The position numbers and the translations under genes are program-made. The notes beneath the pieces were generated by a model, which was not told the DNA's origin, ran no database searches, and saw nothing but the letters and a program-made list of their open reading frames with translations. A stretch of DNA of 20,068 nucleotides from an uncultured Mycoplasmatota bacterium (GTDB lineage: Bacteria > Bacillota_I > Bacilli_A > RF39 > UBA660), in NCBI GenBank assembly GCA_948470005.1, contig CAOKNI010000019.1, positions 1-20,068 of the forward strand, in the 5' to 3' direction. This document shows, piece after piece, positions 1 to 8,267 of this stretch (position 1 is its first letter; every line of letters starts with the position of its first letter).

Positions 1-383
1 ATAATAAGAACAAAGAGAGATTTATAAGATGGCTAAAAATAATAAATGCCAAAAGTTTAAAAGAAATAGAAATACTTGCGAAAGGAGATGCAGTAATGGA
101 ACAGTCAGTAGAATTTTTAAAGAGATATTGTAATGAGAATTTTGGTCATGGGTTTAATGATATAGTTGAAACTCATGCTTTTGAAGCGGCCGAAGAAGCA
201 ATAGAAAAAAACACCAAAGAAACAGTTAAAAATCCATTAGACTTAAATATTAGTATCAAAGATATCATGAAAGCAACTGGCTTATCTAAAGCAGAAATTA
301 ATAAATTAAAAAAGAAGTATAGATTTGAAGAACTTATACTTCTTTTAGTATTTAGTTACGGTTTATTTTATATCTTTCATTAG
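1..383 (+). CDS. Rpn/PD-(D/E)XK family transposase-nuclease, C-terminal part (cut by window edge)
   Basis: The frame is open from base 3 with no start needed, so this is the 3' end of a longer gene that begins outside the window. The visible residues read as a FIRWLKIINA segment, then a helical stretch with LAKGDAVMEQ, and an acidic helix. The end carries ISIKDIMKATGLSKAEINKL, a short helix-turn-helix-like tail. That order is typical of the C-terminus of Rpn-family recombination-promoting nucleases/putative transposases (PF12784-like); the catalytic PD-(D/E)XK part would lie upstream and is not visible. The last 18 or so residues are hydrophobic, are encoded across a terminator hairpin, and overlap the 3' end of typA by 32 bases on the other strand. 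This suggests the original stop was lost. An internal ATG at 96 has a GGAG just upstream, but the family match extends 5' of it. Confidence 0.72.
   Translation, partial: NKNKERFIRWLKIINAKSLKEIEILAKGDAVMEQSVEFLKRYCNENFGHGFNDIVETHAFEAAEEAIEKNTKETVKNPLDLNISIKDIMKATGLSKAEINKLKKKYRFEELILLLVFSYGLFYIFH
310..346. terminator. Bidirectional rho-independent terminator between the Rpn-like gene and typA
   Basis: A perfect 12-bp inverted repeat (AAAAGAAGTATA at 310-321, TATACTTCTTTT at 335-346) encloses a 13-base loop. A T-run ends the plus strand arm, and an A-run at 308-313 gives a U-run on the minus strand. It sits 6 bases beyond the typA stop codon, so it is the natural typA terminator. It lies inside the reading frame of the Rpn-like gene. 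Confidence 0.8.
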
Positions 384-2157
384 GATCGAGAATAGCTTTA
401 CGCAAGCGAATATCATTTGGTGTTACTTCAACATATTCATCGTCCTCAATAAATTCTAAAGCTTCTTCTAAAGTGAATTTTTTAGGTCGTGTTAAATTTA
501 TAGCTTCATCACTTCCGCTTGCACGCGTATTTGTTAAATTTTTATTTTTGCAAGGATTAACGTTTAAGTCATTGTCACGATTATGAATGCCTATTATCAT
601 TCCTACATAAACTTCTGTTGCAGGTTCAATAATTAAAGTACCACGGTCTTCTAAGTTCCATAAAGAGTAACCTAAAGCTTTACCATTTTCCATAGATACT
701 AAAACACCATTTTTGCGACGCGCGATTGGTCCAACATATGGTTTATACCTTTCAAAACTACGAACCATAATACCTTCACCTTTAGTATTTGTAATAAAAG
801 AACTACGATATCCGATAAGGCCTCTAGTTGGAGCAGAAAATTCTAAATGGACAAAGTTATTATCGCTATTATTTATTATTTCTAAAGTTCCTTTACGCTC
901 TTGAAGGTCATTAATTACAGTTCCTGAATAATCACTAGGAACATTTATGATTACTCGTTCAAAAGGTTCACATTTTTGATTATCAATAGTATCATATAAA
1001 ACTTCTGGTTTAGATACAGATAATTCATATCCTTCACGACGCATATTTTCTAAGAGAATTGATAAGTGAAGTTCACCACGACCGCTTACTTTATAACCAT
1101 CAGTACCAGTTAACTCTTCAACAATTAATCCAACATTAGTTTCAAGTTCTTTTTCTAATCTTTCTTTAATGTGTCTGGTGGTTAAAAACTTACCACTTTT
1201 ACCAGCAAAAGGAGAAGAATTAACAAGAAAGTTCATTGAAAGAGTAGGGCGTTCGATTATAATTGGAGGTAAAGGGTTAATAATATCTTTTTCACAAATT
1301 GTATCTCCAATAGAAATATCAGAGCAACCCGCGATTGTCACAATGTCGCCAAAATAAGCAACATCTTTTTCAACTTTTTTGATTCCTTCATTAACAAATA
1401 ATTTGCTAATTCTAAATGACTCTATTTTACCATCATTTTTGACTAAAGTCACTGTTTCACCATTTTTAATTTTTCCTTTGTTAATGCGTCCAATTCCTAA
1501 ACGTCCAATATAATCATCATAGCCAAGATTAGAAATTTGTAGTTGTAAAGGGTCGGTTTCACTTCCTTTAAAAGCTTCTACCTGTTTTATAATGGTTTCT
1601 AAAAGAGGTGAAATGTCTGTACCTGGATTATCTAATGAGGTAGTGCAAGTTCCATTTTTAGCAATACCGTAAATTATAGGAAAATCAAGTTGCTCATCAG
1701 TAGCATTTAATTCCATAAATAAATTAAAGGTCATATCCACTACTTCTTCTGGTCTAGCATCTTTTTTGTCTATTTTATTAATAAACAAAATAGGTTTTAA
1801 ATTTTGCTCTAGTGCTTTATTCAATACAAATCTAGTTTGGGGCATTGGTCCTTCTGATGAATCAACAAGTAAAATAACAGTATCAACGGTTTTAATAACT
1901 CGCTCGACTTCACTTGAAAAATCAGCATGGCCTGGGGTATCCACAATATTTATTTTATAGTCTTTATATCTTATAGCACAATTCTTGGAATAAATGGTAA
2001 TTCCTCTTTCTCTTTCAATATCATTAGAATCCATTACGCATTCAACTTTTTCTTTTAGGCTGTCAAATACACCATTTTGGTCTAGTAAGGCATCAACTAA
2101 AGTAGATTTACCTGCATCAACATGGGCAACAACAGCTATATTTATGATTTTTTCCAT
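352..2157 (-). CDS. typA: Ribosome-associated GTPase TypA/BipA
   Basis: A 601-residue translational GTPase, the normal length for the family. GTP-binding motifs are all present: P-loop AHVDAGKST (11-19), RGIT (51-54), DTPGHADF (73-80) and NKID (127-130). They are followed by an EF-Tu-like domain II, an EF-G-like domain with GRGELHLSILLENMRREG, and the TypA-specific C-terminal half with APTRGLIGYRS and GTLIIEPATEVYVGMIIG. TypA/BipA binds ribosomes under stress and low temperature and helps 50S assembly and adaptation. The start is an ATG preceded by AAGGAG with 10-base spacing. The gene is monocistronic, with its own promoter upstream and a bidirectional terminator just after the stop. No motif is missing and no frameshift is seen. 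Confidence 0.98.
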   Translation of the reverse strand: MEKIINIAVVAHVDAGKSTLVDALLDQNGVFDSLKEKVECVMDSNDIERERGITIYSKNCAIRYKDYKINIVDTPGHADFSSEVERVIKTVDTVILLVDSSEGPMPQTRFVLNKALEQNLKPILFINKIDKKDARPEEVVDMTFNLFMELNATDEQLDFPIIYGIAKNGTCTTSLDNPGTDISPLLETIIKQVEAFKGSETDPLQLQISNLGYDDYIGRLGIGRINKGKIKNGETVTLVKNDGKIESFRISKLFVNEGIKKVEKDVAYFGDIVTIAGCSDISIGDTICEKDIINPLPPIIIERPTLSMNFLVNSSPFAGKSGKFLTTRHIKERLEKELETNVGLIVEELTGTDGYKVSGRGELHLSILLENMRREGYELSVSKPEVLYDTIDNQKCEPFERVIINVPSDYSGTVINDLQERKGTLEIINNSDNNFVHLEFSAPTRGLIGYRSSFITNTKGEGIMVRSFERYKPYVGPIARRKNGVLVSMENGKALGYSLWNLEDRGTLIIEPATEVYVGMIIGIHNRDNDLNVNPCKNKNLTNTRASGSDEAINLTRPKKFTLEEALEFIEDDEYVEVTPNDIRLRKAILDPNERYKINRN

Positions 2158-2192
2158 AATAAAAAAACTCCTTTTTCTTTTTTAGCTAACTT

Positions 2193-2221
2193 AGTTTATC
2201 ACAAAATGACTATTTTAACAA
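2193..2221 (-). promoter_or_regulatory. Probable sigma-A promoter of typA
   Basis: Read on the minus strand: -35 TTGTTA (2216-2221), 17-base spacer, -10 TAAACT (2193-2198). It lies 35 bases upstream of the typA start. Both hexamers match the consensus at four of six positions, so the call is moderate. Confidence 0.5.
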
Positions 2222-2269
2222 GCACAAGATAAAAAAATAGAAGTATAAATTAGTAATTTTTATTTATTG

Positions 2270-3568
2270 TTAAGATGTTTTACCATGACTTAGCGAGTCG
2301 TTTGATATGATATCTTTTATTAAGTTTGCCGTGATTTGATAGTTAGAGTTAGTATAAAAACGAACTTGAAGTAAGAGATTAATAGTTTTTATCGCGGACT
2401 CGTCTAAAGATAGAGTAAGAAAACATTTAATAAAGATTATATTAATGATATTTTTAGTTAAAAGGGAAGGATTATTTTCTAATTCTTTATCAGAATAACA
2501 TAAAGAATTTAAACAAATAAAAACTTTCGGTTTTAGTAATTGAAATGCATCCTTATAATTTATTGCAATATCTGGTAATTCTAAATCATCTAAGCTTTGA
2601 TGGTCCAAAAAGTATTCTTCGACATGGCCAAGTTCGGTTGTAGATAATAAAAGATATTTTTTAGTAGTAAGTATATCTTTAATAGCTCTTATATTAGTTG
2701 TTTTAATATATCTATTTAAATAAATGATAAAAAAGGTCAGAAAAAGAGGAATTTCTCCTAAAGTTGGGTTAGCTTCATTATAAATATCACCATCTATTAC
2801 TTCACTATCAGTGTCAAAATCAAAATATTCATCAATTAATGCTTCGCTTTGCTCTTCCAAAATACTACCTATAATGCTACATATTACTTCTAACTTGGCA
2901 TATTGCAACTGTTGTTTTTCGCGGTAAGCAGCTTCAAATAAAATGATATTCCAAGAAGTATCTTTAAAAGGTTCATCACTATTACTTTTTAATTGAAAGT
3001 TTAAATAATCAATAAATATTTTTAATTTTATATAAGTTTCTTCATCAGTGCTTGCAAGGCTATTATCAAAAAAATCTGTAATAGCTTTTATTTTAGTAAT
3101 TTCTTTGTTTTGAGGTAAACCACTAAGTTCGTTTTTCGCAATTTGCCGATATGAATTTAACAACTCTTCACTTTTTGTTAAAAAAGCTTCAATGTTTTGC
3201 ATATTAACTGGCAGATTTAACGCTCGATAAACTGGTATTTCCATAATATATTTACCAATATGAAAATCTGTTTCGCTAAGATTATCAAAAGATTCCAAAA
3301 ACATATTAAAAGTAGTGCTAGGGTCGCTTTCTAAATAAACAATTTGATTATCAAGTGTGAAATAATCCGGGAAATTTTTTAAAAGCTTGCTAAGAGCAGT
3401 TTGAAAATTATAATTTTTTTTACCATCTTCGTCATCTTTTTCATTAACGAATGTTTGAGCTTTATAAAAAGCATTCTCTAAGTCTTGATAGGAAGTCTCA
3501 TTAGAACCTGTTGCAATAAATCTAAGTTTTAGCAATTCAAATATTAAAATCTCAGAATGAAAATTCAT
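2270..3568 (-). CDS. Unrecognised 432-residue protein, paralogue of the next upstream gene
   Basis: I do not recognise a family. The sequence predicts a soluble, mostly helical, acidic protein with no signal peptide and no clear membrane segment. It is a distant paralogue of the protein at 3838-5076. Shared landmarks in the same order are an N-terminal helix rich in I, L and E, a IPVYRALNLP-type segment, a WNIILF motif, a FIIYLNRYI helix, TKKYLLLSTTELG near residues 300-312, and a C-terminal LIKDIISN helix. I chose the ATG at 3568, seven bases after a weak GGGG element, over a TTG two codons upstream. It has its own promoter and no convincing terminator before typA, so some read-through into typA is possible. 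No catalytic motif stands out, so a binding or regulatory role is only a guess. Confidence 0.8.
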   Translation of the reverse strand: MNFHSEILIFELLKLRFIATGSNETSYQDLENAFYKAQTFVNEKDDEDGKKNYNFQTALSKLLKNFPDYFTLDNQIVYLESDPSTTFNMFLESFDNLSETDFHIGKYIMEIPVYRALNLPVNMQNIEAFLTKSEELLNSYRQIAKNELSGLPQNKEITKIKAITDFFDNSLASTDEETYIKLKIFIDYLNFQLKSNSDEPFKDTSWNIILFEAAYREKQQLQYAKLEVICSIIGSILEEQSEALIDEYFDFDTDSEVIDGDIYNEANPTLGEIPLFLTFFIIYLNRYIKTTNIRAIKDILTTKKYLLLSTTELGHVEEYFLDHQSLDDLELPDIAINYKDAFQLLKPKVFICLNSLCYSDKELENNPSLLTKNIINIIFIKCFLTLSLDESAIKTINLLLQVRFYTNSNYQITANLIKDIISNDSLSHGKTS

Positions 3569-3602
3569 GAACAAGCCCCATTTCTAAAAGAGTTTGCTTT
3601 TT

Positions 3603-3631
3603 ATTATAAAGTATAAAAAAAGATAATGCAA
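3603..3631 (-). promoter_or_regulatory. Promoter of the 432-residue unknown gene
   Basis: Read on the minus strand: -35 TTGCAT (3626-3631), exactly 17 bases, then a perfect -10 TATAAT (3603-3608), which ends 34 bases before the chosen start codon. The -35 begins TTGC, like several other promoters in this window. Confidence 0.72.
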
Positions 3632-3794
3632 GTAGTTTAAGATACAAGAAATTAAACGTCATTATCATTTGTTTAGAATAAATTCAGGGAATTAAAATGG
3701 TTTTCTAAGGTTTAAAAGAAAATAATAATATTAAAGAGGGGTGAGGTTTTTAATCCTTCTAATATTTAGATGTGAAAAATGTTTTTAATCCCTT

Positions 3795-3834
3795 TATTAT
3801 TTTAAAGTATACCATAAATTATATTAAAATAATA
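3795..3834 (-). terminator. Possible AT-rich terminator of the 412-residue unknown gene
   Basis: Inverted repeat TATTATTTTAA (3795-3805) / TTAAAATAATA (3824-3834) with an 18-base loop, immediately downstream of the minus-strand stop at 3838. The stem has no GC pairs and the U-run is poor, so termination strength is doubtful. Confidence 0.35.
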
Positions 3835-3837
3835 GAG

Positions 3838-5076
3838 TTATCTTGTTAAATCGAAATAATTACTTAAAATTATATTATCTAAAATATCGGTATAAGTCTT
3901 ATAAGAGGGATTTTTGTAATATTTGGGATTAATTAAAATTGTAGTTAAATTTTCTCTGTAGTTAGAAGGAGCAATTTGGAAAAAGCTTTTGATAAAGAAA
4001 GCCGCTAATATCATGTTTGCGTAAAATTCTTTTTCTTTAGCTAAGTCAGTATCTTTTTTTAGAAGTAAATCTATAGCATCCATACTTTCTAAATAAATAT
4101 TTCTTAATTCATCTCTATTTAATTCATACTCAGTATCTTTAATACTTATAGAGTCAAGTGTCTCTTCTTCTATTAAAGTTTCTAGGGTATCGCCGAGTTC
4201 AGGCAAAGATAAAAGCAAATACTTTTTCGTAATAACTGTTTCTCTACCTGGAAAGCTATTAACACTACCTAGAAATTTATTAATGTAAATAATTAATACT
4301 TTTAAAAATATTTCATAAGTGTTTAAAATGTAATTTGGATTTTCATCTGTAATAAAAGCATTTTGTAATTCTTCACCTTCTGCATCTTGTATTTCATCAA
4401 AGTCTTCACATAAGGTGGCAATAGTATTATAAGTTATTAATTGCCATTCTTGCGTATTAAAAGAGAACAAAATAATATACCAAGGAAAAAATTTATAATC
4501 ACATAAATGTGCAGCATATTTAAAATCATATATATGGTGAGCTACTCTAAGTTTCATAAGTGTTTGGTTATCTAAGTCATCAAAAAGACTCAAAAAATTA
4601 TCGTGAACTCTTTTTAGTTCCTGAAGTGGCAAGGGGCGGTTTGTAAATTCATGGTAAGCTACATTAGTAAATGCTTGCATAAGCTGTTGGTTATAATTGA
4701 AAAATGGGGCTATTAAAGAATTATCAATCTTTAAATCTAAAGCATCATAAATATCAACATTTAAAACTAATTCGGCAATTTTAAAATCCATAGATTTTAA
4801 TGATCTGTTTTGGCAGTAGCTAGCATATATAGTTTCGATATCGTCTTCCCAAACAATAGATTTTTCAGTTTCAAAAAAGGGTATTCTTCTTAAAGAAAGG
4901 AATTCTCTTAGTTCTTTTTCATAGTCATAATCTATGGGATCATTTATTTCTTCTTCTAAAATATTTATAAATGTAATAAAAGTTTTCTTTAATTTTTCTT
5001 TGGGTATTTCCTCTTTGTCCATCACAAGAGCATATAACCTAATAATTTCTATAAAAATTGTTGCGACGTGTGGCAT
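3838..5076 (-). CDS. Unrecognised 412-residue protein, paralogue of the neighbouring gene
   Basis: Family unknown to me. It is predicted soluble and helical, acidic, with no signal peptide. It aligns by eye with the protein at 2270-3568: VDIYDALDLKI against IPVYRALNLPV, PWYIILF against SWNIILF, LIIYINKFL against FIIYLNRYI, ITKKYLLLSLPELG against TTKKYLLLSTTELG, and ILDNIILSN against LIKDIISND. The N-terminal half also contains FYxN-type aromatic clusters and YHEFTNRPLP. The ATG at 5076 is preferred because AAAGGA sits 8 bases before it. A longer frame starting at 5130 would begin inside the promoter, and an ATG at 5085 would be too close to the ribosome binding site. It is transcribed divergently from tex. 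Two diverged copies side by side suggest an old tandem duplication. Confidence 0.82.
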   Translation of the reverse strand: MPHVATIFIEIIRLYALVMDKEEIPKEKLKKTFITFINILEEEINDPIDYDYEKELREFLSLRRIPFFETEKSIVWEDDIETIYASYCQNRSLKSMDFKIAELVLNVDIYDALDLKIDNSLIAPFFNYNQQLMQAFTNVAYHEFTNRPLPLQELKRVHDNFLSLFDDLDNQTLMKLRVAHHIYDFKYAAHLCDYKFFPWYIILFSFNTQEWQLITYNTIATLCEDFDEIQDAEGEELQNAFITDENPNYILNTYEIFLKVLIIYINKFLGSVNSFPGRETVITKKYLLLSLPELGDTLETLIEEETLDSISIKDTEYELNRDELRNIYLESMDAIDLLLKKDTDLAKEKEFYANMILAAFFIKSFFQIAPSNYRENLTTILINPKYYKNPSYKTYTDILDNIILSNYFDLTR

Positions 5077-5101
5077 AATAATCATCCTTTTTTGTTTAGT
5101 T

Positions 5102-5130
5102 ATTATAGCAAAACCGGATTGCTGCCGCAA
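5102..5130 (-). promoter_or_regulatory. Promoter of the 412-residue unknown gene (extended -10)
   Basis: Read on the minus strand: -10 TATAAT (5102-5107) preceded by TGC, an extended -10, with TTGCGG (5125-5130) 17 bases upstream. The transcript leader would be about 20 bases. This fixes the start at 5076 rather than 5130. Confidence 0.72.
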
Positions 5131-5200
5131 GCGTAAATTAAAGTATTTTAAAAATTATAGTTTTATGTTATATTTAAATTATGTTAGGAGTAGAAAGATA

Positions 5201-7348
5201 ATGAATGAAAATATAATAAAAAATATAAGTTTAGGATTAAATATTAAGGATTATCAAGTAAAAAACACTTTAAATTTGCTTAGTGAAGGAGCTACTATTC
5301 CTTTTATTGCAAGGTATCGAAAAGAAGCAACAGGAAATCTAGATGAAAATCAAATTAGCAAAATAAATGAGATATATACTTATGAGTTGAATCTTTTTAA
5401 GCGTAAAGAAGATGTAATTAGATTAATTGAAGAAAAGGGGTTACTTACCGAAGAGTTAAAGTTAGAAATATTAAAAGCTAGTAAGTTAGTGGAAGTAGAA
5501 GATTTATATCGTCCATTTAAAGAGAAAAAGAAAACTAAAGCAACAGAGGCAATTAAAATGGGGTTAGAGCCACTCGCTAAAGAAATTTTTAGAGAGAATG
5601 TAAATATTTTGGAAGTTGCTAAAAAATATATAAATGATTTAGTTCCAAGTGTCGAATTTGCTTTAGAGCAATCTTGTTTTATTGTTGCTGAAAATATTAG
5701 TGATAATGCGAACTTCCGAAAATATATTAGAGAAAATACTTTTAAGTTTGGTGTAATAAGTACAACGAAAAAAAAGAATGCAGTAGATAATGAACACATT
5801 TATGAAATGTATTATGATTTTAAAGAGGAAATAAGAAAGATTAAGCCACATCGCGTTTTAGCAATTAATAGAGGTGAAAAAGAAAATATTCTTAGTGTAA
5901 ATATCATATATAATGAAGAGTTTTTAATAAATTATTTAAGTAGGAAGTTAATTCATAAAGATAATAAAGAAACAACAAGATTGTTAAATAATAGTATAAA
6001 AGATGCTTTAAAAAGGCTTATTATGCCCAGTGTTGAAAGAGAAATTAGAGCGGATATTACCGAAAATGCTGAGATAGTAGCAATTAATAATTTTAGTAGT
6101 AATTTAAAAAATTTGTTAATGCAACCTCCAATAAAAAGTAAAACAGTTTTAGGTTTTGATCCAGCTTTTAGAACGGGTTGTAAGCTTGCTGTTATATCAC
6201 CAACTGGCAATTTAGAACACATTGATGTTATATATCCTCATGAACCTAAAAAGGAAATAGATAAGTCTAAAGTGAAAGTTTTAGAATTAATAGAAAAATA
6301 CAATATAGATATTATTGCAATTGGTAATGGAACAGCTTCAAGAGAGAGTGAAGCGTTTATTGCAAGCGTTATTAAAGAAGCAAAAAGAAAAGTATCTTAT
6401 ATTATTGTAAATGAAGCTGGAGCAAGTGTTTATTCTGCTAGTAAACTTGCCCAAATAGAATTTCCAGATTTACATGTTGAAGAGAGAAGTGCAGTCTCGA
6501 TTGCAAGACGTCTAATCGACCCATTAAGTGAACTAGTAAAAATTGAACCTCAAAGTATAGGGGTTGGTATGTATCAACATGATGTTAATGCTAAAAAATT
6601 AAATGAAGAGCTTGCTTTTGTGGTGTCTACTGCCGTAAATAGTGTGGGTGTTAATGTAAATACAGCCTCAACAGAGCTTTTAAATTATATTTCTGGCTTA
6701 AATAAGAAAATGATTGAAAAGTTTATTAATTATAAAGAAAAAGTTGGTAAAATATTAGAACGAAAAGAATTAGAAAAAGTTTTTACACCCAAAGTTTATG
6801 AGCAGGCTATAGGTTTTTTAAGGGTAGTTGATGGTAATAATTTGCTTGATAAAACATCTATACATCCGGAAAGCTATGATGTGGCTAAAAAACTTCTTGC
6901 TAAATTTAAATTAAGTTTGGAAGATGTTGGGACAACTAAATTAAAAGATACTTTAAGTAACATTAATATCGAATTTGTAGCTCAAGAATTAGAAAGTGAC
7001 GCTTATACCATAGAAGATATCATAAAGTCTTTAATTTCGCCTCTTAGAGATCCTCGAGATGAAGCAAAAGCCCCACTTCTGAAAAGTGATATTTTAACTC
7101 TTGAAGATTTAAAACCGGGAATGGAACTAGAAGGCGTTGTTAGAAATGTAATTGATTTTGGTGCATTTGTGGATATTGGTCTTAAAAATGATGGTTTAAT
7201 TCATATATCGGAAATGAGTAAAGATTATATTAAACATCCTAGTGAAATATTAAATGTTGGAGATATTATTAAGTGTTACGTTTTAGAAATTAATAAAGTT
7301 AAGAATAAAGTTGCGTTAACAATGTTAAAAGAAAATGTAGAATTATAA
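5201..7348 (+). CDS. tex: Tex-family RNA-binding transcription accessory protein
   Basis: A 715-residue Tex (YhgF-type) protein, full length for the family. The N-terminal helical domain contains the diagnostic GATIPFIARYRKEATGNLDE. A YqgF/RNase H-like domain begins around residue 315 with VLGFDPAFRTGCK. Helix-hairpin-helix segments begin around 480 (GVNVNTASTELLNYISGL). The C-terminal S1 domain occupies about 640-712 (GVVRNVIDFGAFVDIGL, GLIHISEMS). Tex binds nucleic acid and the transcription machinery and affects gene expression; its biochemical role is still loosely defined. I set the start at ATG 5201, ten bases after TTAGGAG. A longer in-frame extension back to 4934 reads antisense through the neighbouring gene and has a sequence unlike Tex. 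There is no obvious hairpin terminator after the stop. Confidence 0.96.
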   Translation: MNENIIKNISLGLNIKDYQVKNTLNLLSEGATIPFIARYRKEATGNLDENQISKINEIYTYELNLFKRKEDVIRLIEEKGLLTEELKLEILKASKLVEVEDLYRPFKEKKKTKATEAIKMGLEPLAKEIFRENVNILEVAKKYINDLVPSVEFALEQSCFIVAENISDNANFRKYIRENTFKFGVISTTKKKNAVDNEHIYEMYYDFKEEIRKIKPHRVLAINRGEKENILSVNIIYNEEFLINYLSRKLIHKDNKETTRLLNNSIKDALKRLIMPSVEREIRADITENAEIVAINNFSSNLKNLLMQPPIKSKTVLGFDPAFRTGCKLAVISPTGNLEHIDVIYPHEPKKEIDKSKVKVLELIEKYNIDIIAIGNGTASRESEAFIASVIKEAKRKVSYIIVNEAGASVYSASKLAQIEFPDLHVEERSAVSIARRLIDPLSELVKIEPQSIGVGMYQHDVNAKKLNEELAFVVSTAVNSVGVNVNTASTELLNYISGLNKKMIEKFINYKEKVGKILERKELEKVFTPKVYEQAIGFLRVVDGNNLLDKTSIHPESYDVAKKLLAKFKLSLEDVGTTKLKDTLSNINIEFVAQELESDAYTIEDIIKSLISPLRDPRDEAKAPLLKSDILTLEDLKPGMELEGVVRNVIDFGAFVDIGLKNDGLIHISEMSKDYIKHPSEILNVGDIIKCYVLEINKVKNKVALTMLKENVEL

Positions 7349-7366
7349 ATAATTTTTAAAAATAGC

Positions 7367-7395
7367 TTGCATTAAATTAAATTATCTGTTATGAT
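7367..7395 (+). promoter_or_regulatory. Promoter of the first TasA-like gene
   Basis: -35 TTGCAT (7367-7372), 17 bases, TGT-extended -10 TATGAT (7390-7395). The leader is short, then AAAGGAGG (7405-7412) lies 10 bases before the ATG. Strong signals throughout suggest high expression, as expected for a structural surface protein. Confidence 0.75.
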
Positions 7396-7422
7396 TTTTA
7401 TAGTAAAGGAGGTAAAATAGTT

Positions 7423-8121
7423 ATGGAGAAAAAAAATACCATCTTATTGACTGTTATTGCCGTTGCTACATTATTAGTTGCTGTTGTAGGAGCTACATTC
7501 GCATACTTCACTGCGGCTGGTAGTGGAACAGGTACTGGTACTGCTTCAACTGGAACTACTGCAAGTGTTGGAGATAATAAAATTGTTTTAACACATACAG
7601 GTGATACTGCAGATGTTGCTTATCCAGGTGGATTAATGGCAGCTGGTGCTAAAATTGAAGCAACAACTACAGGTGATAATACTTTAAATGCTGCATATAC
7701 TCTTAATGCTACAGTTGATACTACTGGTTTATCAGCAGGTACTACTGTAAAATGGACAATTTATGAATCAGAAACTGAAGTTACAGAAAACTTAGTTACT
7801 GGCTGTAAATTAGTTGAAGAGCCACTTGCAGATCAACCAAATGTTAAAAAGTATTATTATGAAGCTGACAGTTGTAAACTTGCTACTGGTATTGTAGGAA
7901 CTAAAGTTCAAGAAGGAACAATTACAGATCATGCTAACGCTACAAGTATTAATGTAAGCGAAGCTTTAAATGGCGTTACTAAAACTACTGCTAAAACTAC
8001 ATATTACTATTTAGTTGTAGAGTATGTTAATGCTGATGCTCCTCAAAATGATGACCAAGGGGCTACAATTTCTGCTCAATTTGTTACACCCACAAGTCCA
8101 GTATTTACAACAGCTAGTTAA
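7423..8121 (+). CDS. TasA/camelysin-like secreted surface protein (232 residues)
   Basis: A hydrophobic leader at about residues 6-29 ends in GATFAYFT, the signature seen at the cleavage region of SipW-processed proteins such as TasA and CalY/camelysin. After it comes a Gly/Thr/Ala-rich, low-complexity linker (29-50), then a beta-strand-rich domain full of Thr and Val with an AYPGG motif and two cysteines (TGCK, DSCK) that could form a disulfide. It ends in a PTSPVF tail. There are no sortase or lipid anchor signals. The ribosome binding site and promoter are near-consensus, and a strong terminator follows, so this is a single-gene unit. The sipW-like peptidase at 11806 is the likely processing enzyme. 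The role as fibre subunit is inferred from family and context; family membership rests on leader and architecture, not on strong identity. Confidence 0.75.
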   Translation: MEKKNTILLTVIAVATLLVAVVGATFAYFTAAGSGTGTGTASTGTTASVGDNKIVLTHTGDTADVAYPGGLMAAGAKIEATTTGDNTLNAAYTLNATVDTTGLSAGTTVKWTIYESETEVTENLVTGCKLVEEPLADQPNVKKYYYEADSCKLATGIVGTKVQEGTITDHANATSINVSEALNGVTKTTAKTTYYYLVVEYVNADAPQNDDQGATISAQFVTPTSPVFTTAS

Positions 8122-8145
8122 CAGACTATAAACTATTTAAACTCG

Positions 8146-8173
8146 AAAGTCTATCTTTGTGATAGATTTTTTT
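8146..8173 (+). terminator. Rho-independent terminator of the first TasA-like gene
   Basis: Stem TCTATC (8150-8155) / GATAGA (8161-8166) with a 5-base loop, extended outward by a G-U and three A-T pairs, then a run of seven T. Confidence 0.85.
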
Positions 8174-8210
8174 GATTTTTGTATTTTTTTGTAAAATTAT
8201 ATTTAATGCC

Positions 8211-8239
8211 TTGCAAAAAATTATTTTTTTTGATAATAT
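8211..8239 (+). promoter_or_regulatory. Promoter of the second TasA-like gene
   Basis: -35 TTGCAA (8211-8216), 17 bases, -10 TAATAT (8234-8239). Same TTGCA type of -35 and same spacing as the promoter upstream of the first TasA-like gene. Confidence 0.65.
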
Positions 8240-8267
8240 TAGCTTATAGTATGGAGGTATGTTAATT

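Larger units (their letters stand above)
3575..3837. other. Intergenic region between the two paralogues, with possible hairpins
   Basis: There is no credible gene here. Besides the promoter above, it holds an imperfect hairpin (AATATTA near 3728 pairing with TAATATT near 3760) and a direct repeat GTTTTTAATCC at 3746 and 3781. An AT-only 11-bp inverted repeat lies just after the stop of the gene at 3838. A small RNA or a tandem terminator is possible but not shown. Confidence 0.35.

Noticed and set aside
4934..5200. N-terminal extension of Tex
   Set aside because: The extra residues are antisense to the preceding gene and unlike Tex; a good ribosome binding site and Tex-like start occur at 5201.
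7349..7366. Terminator after tex from the TTTTTAAAAA palindrome
   Set aside because: The self-complementary run has no usable loop, no GC pairs and no following T-run.
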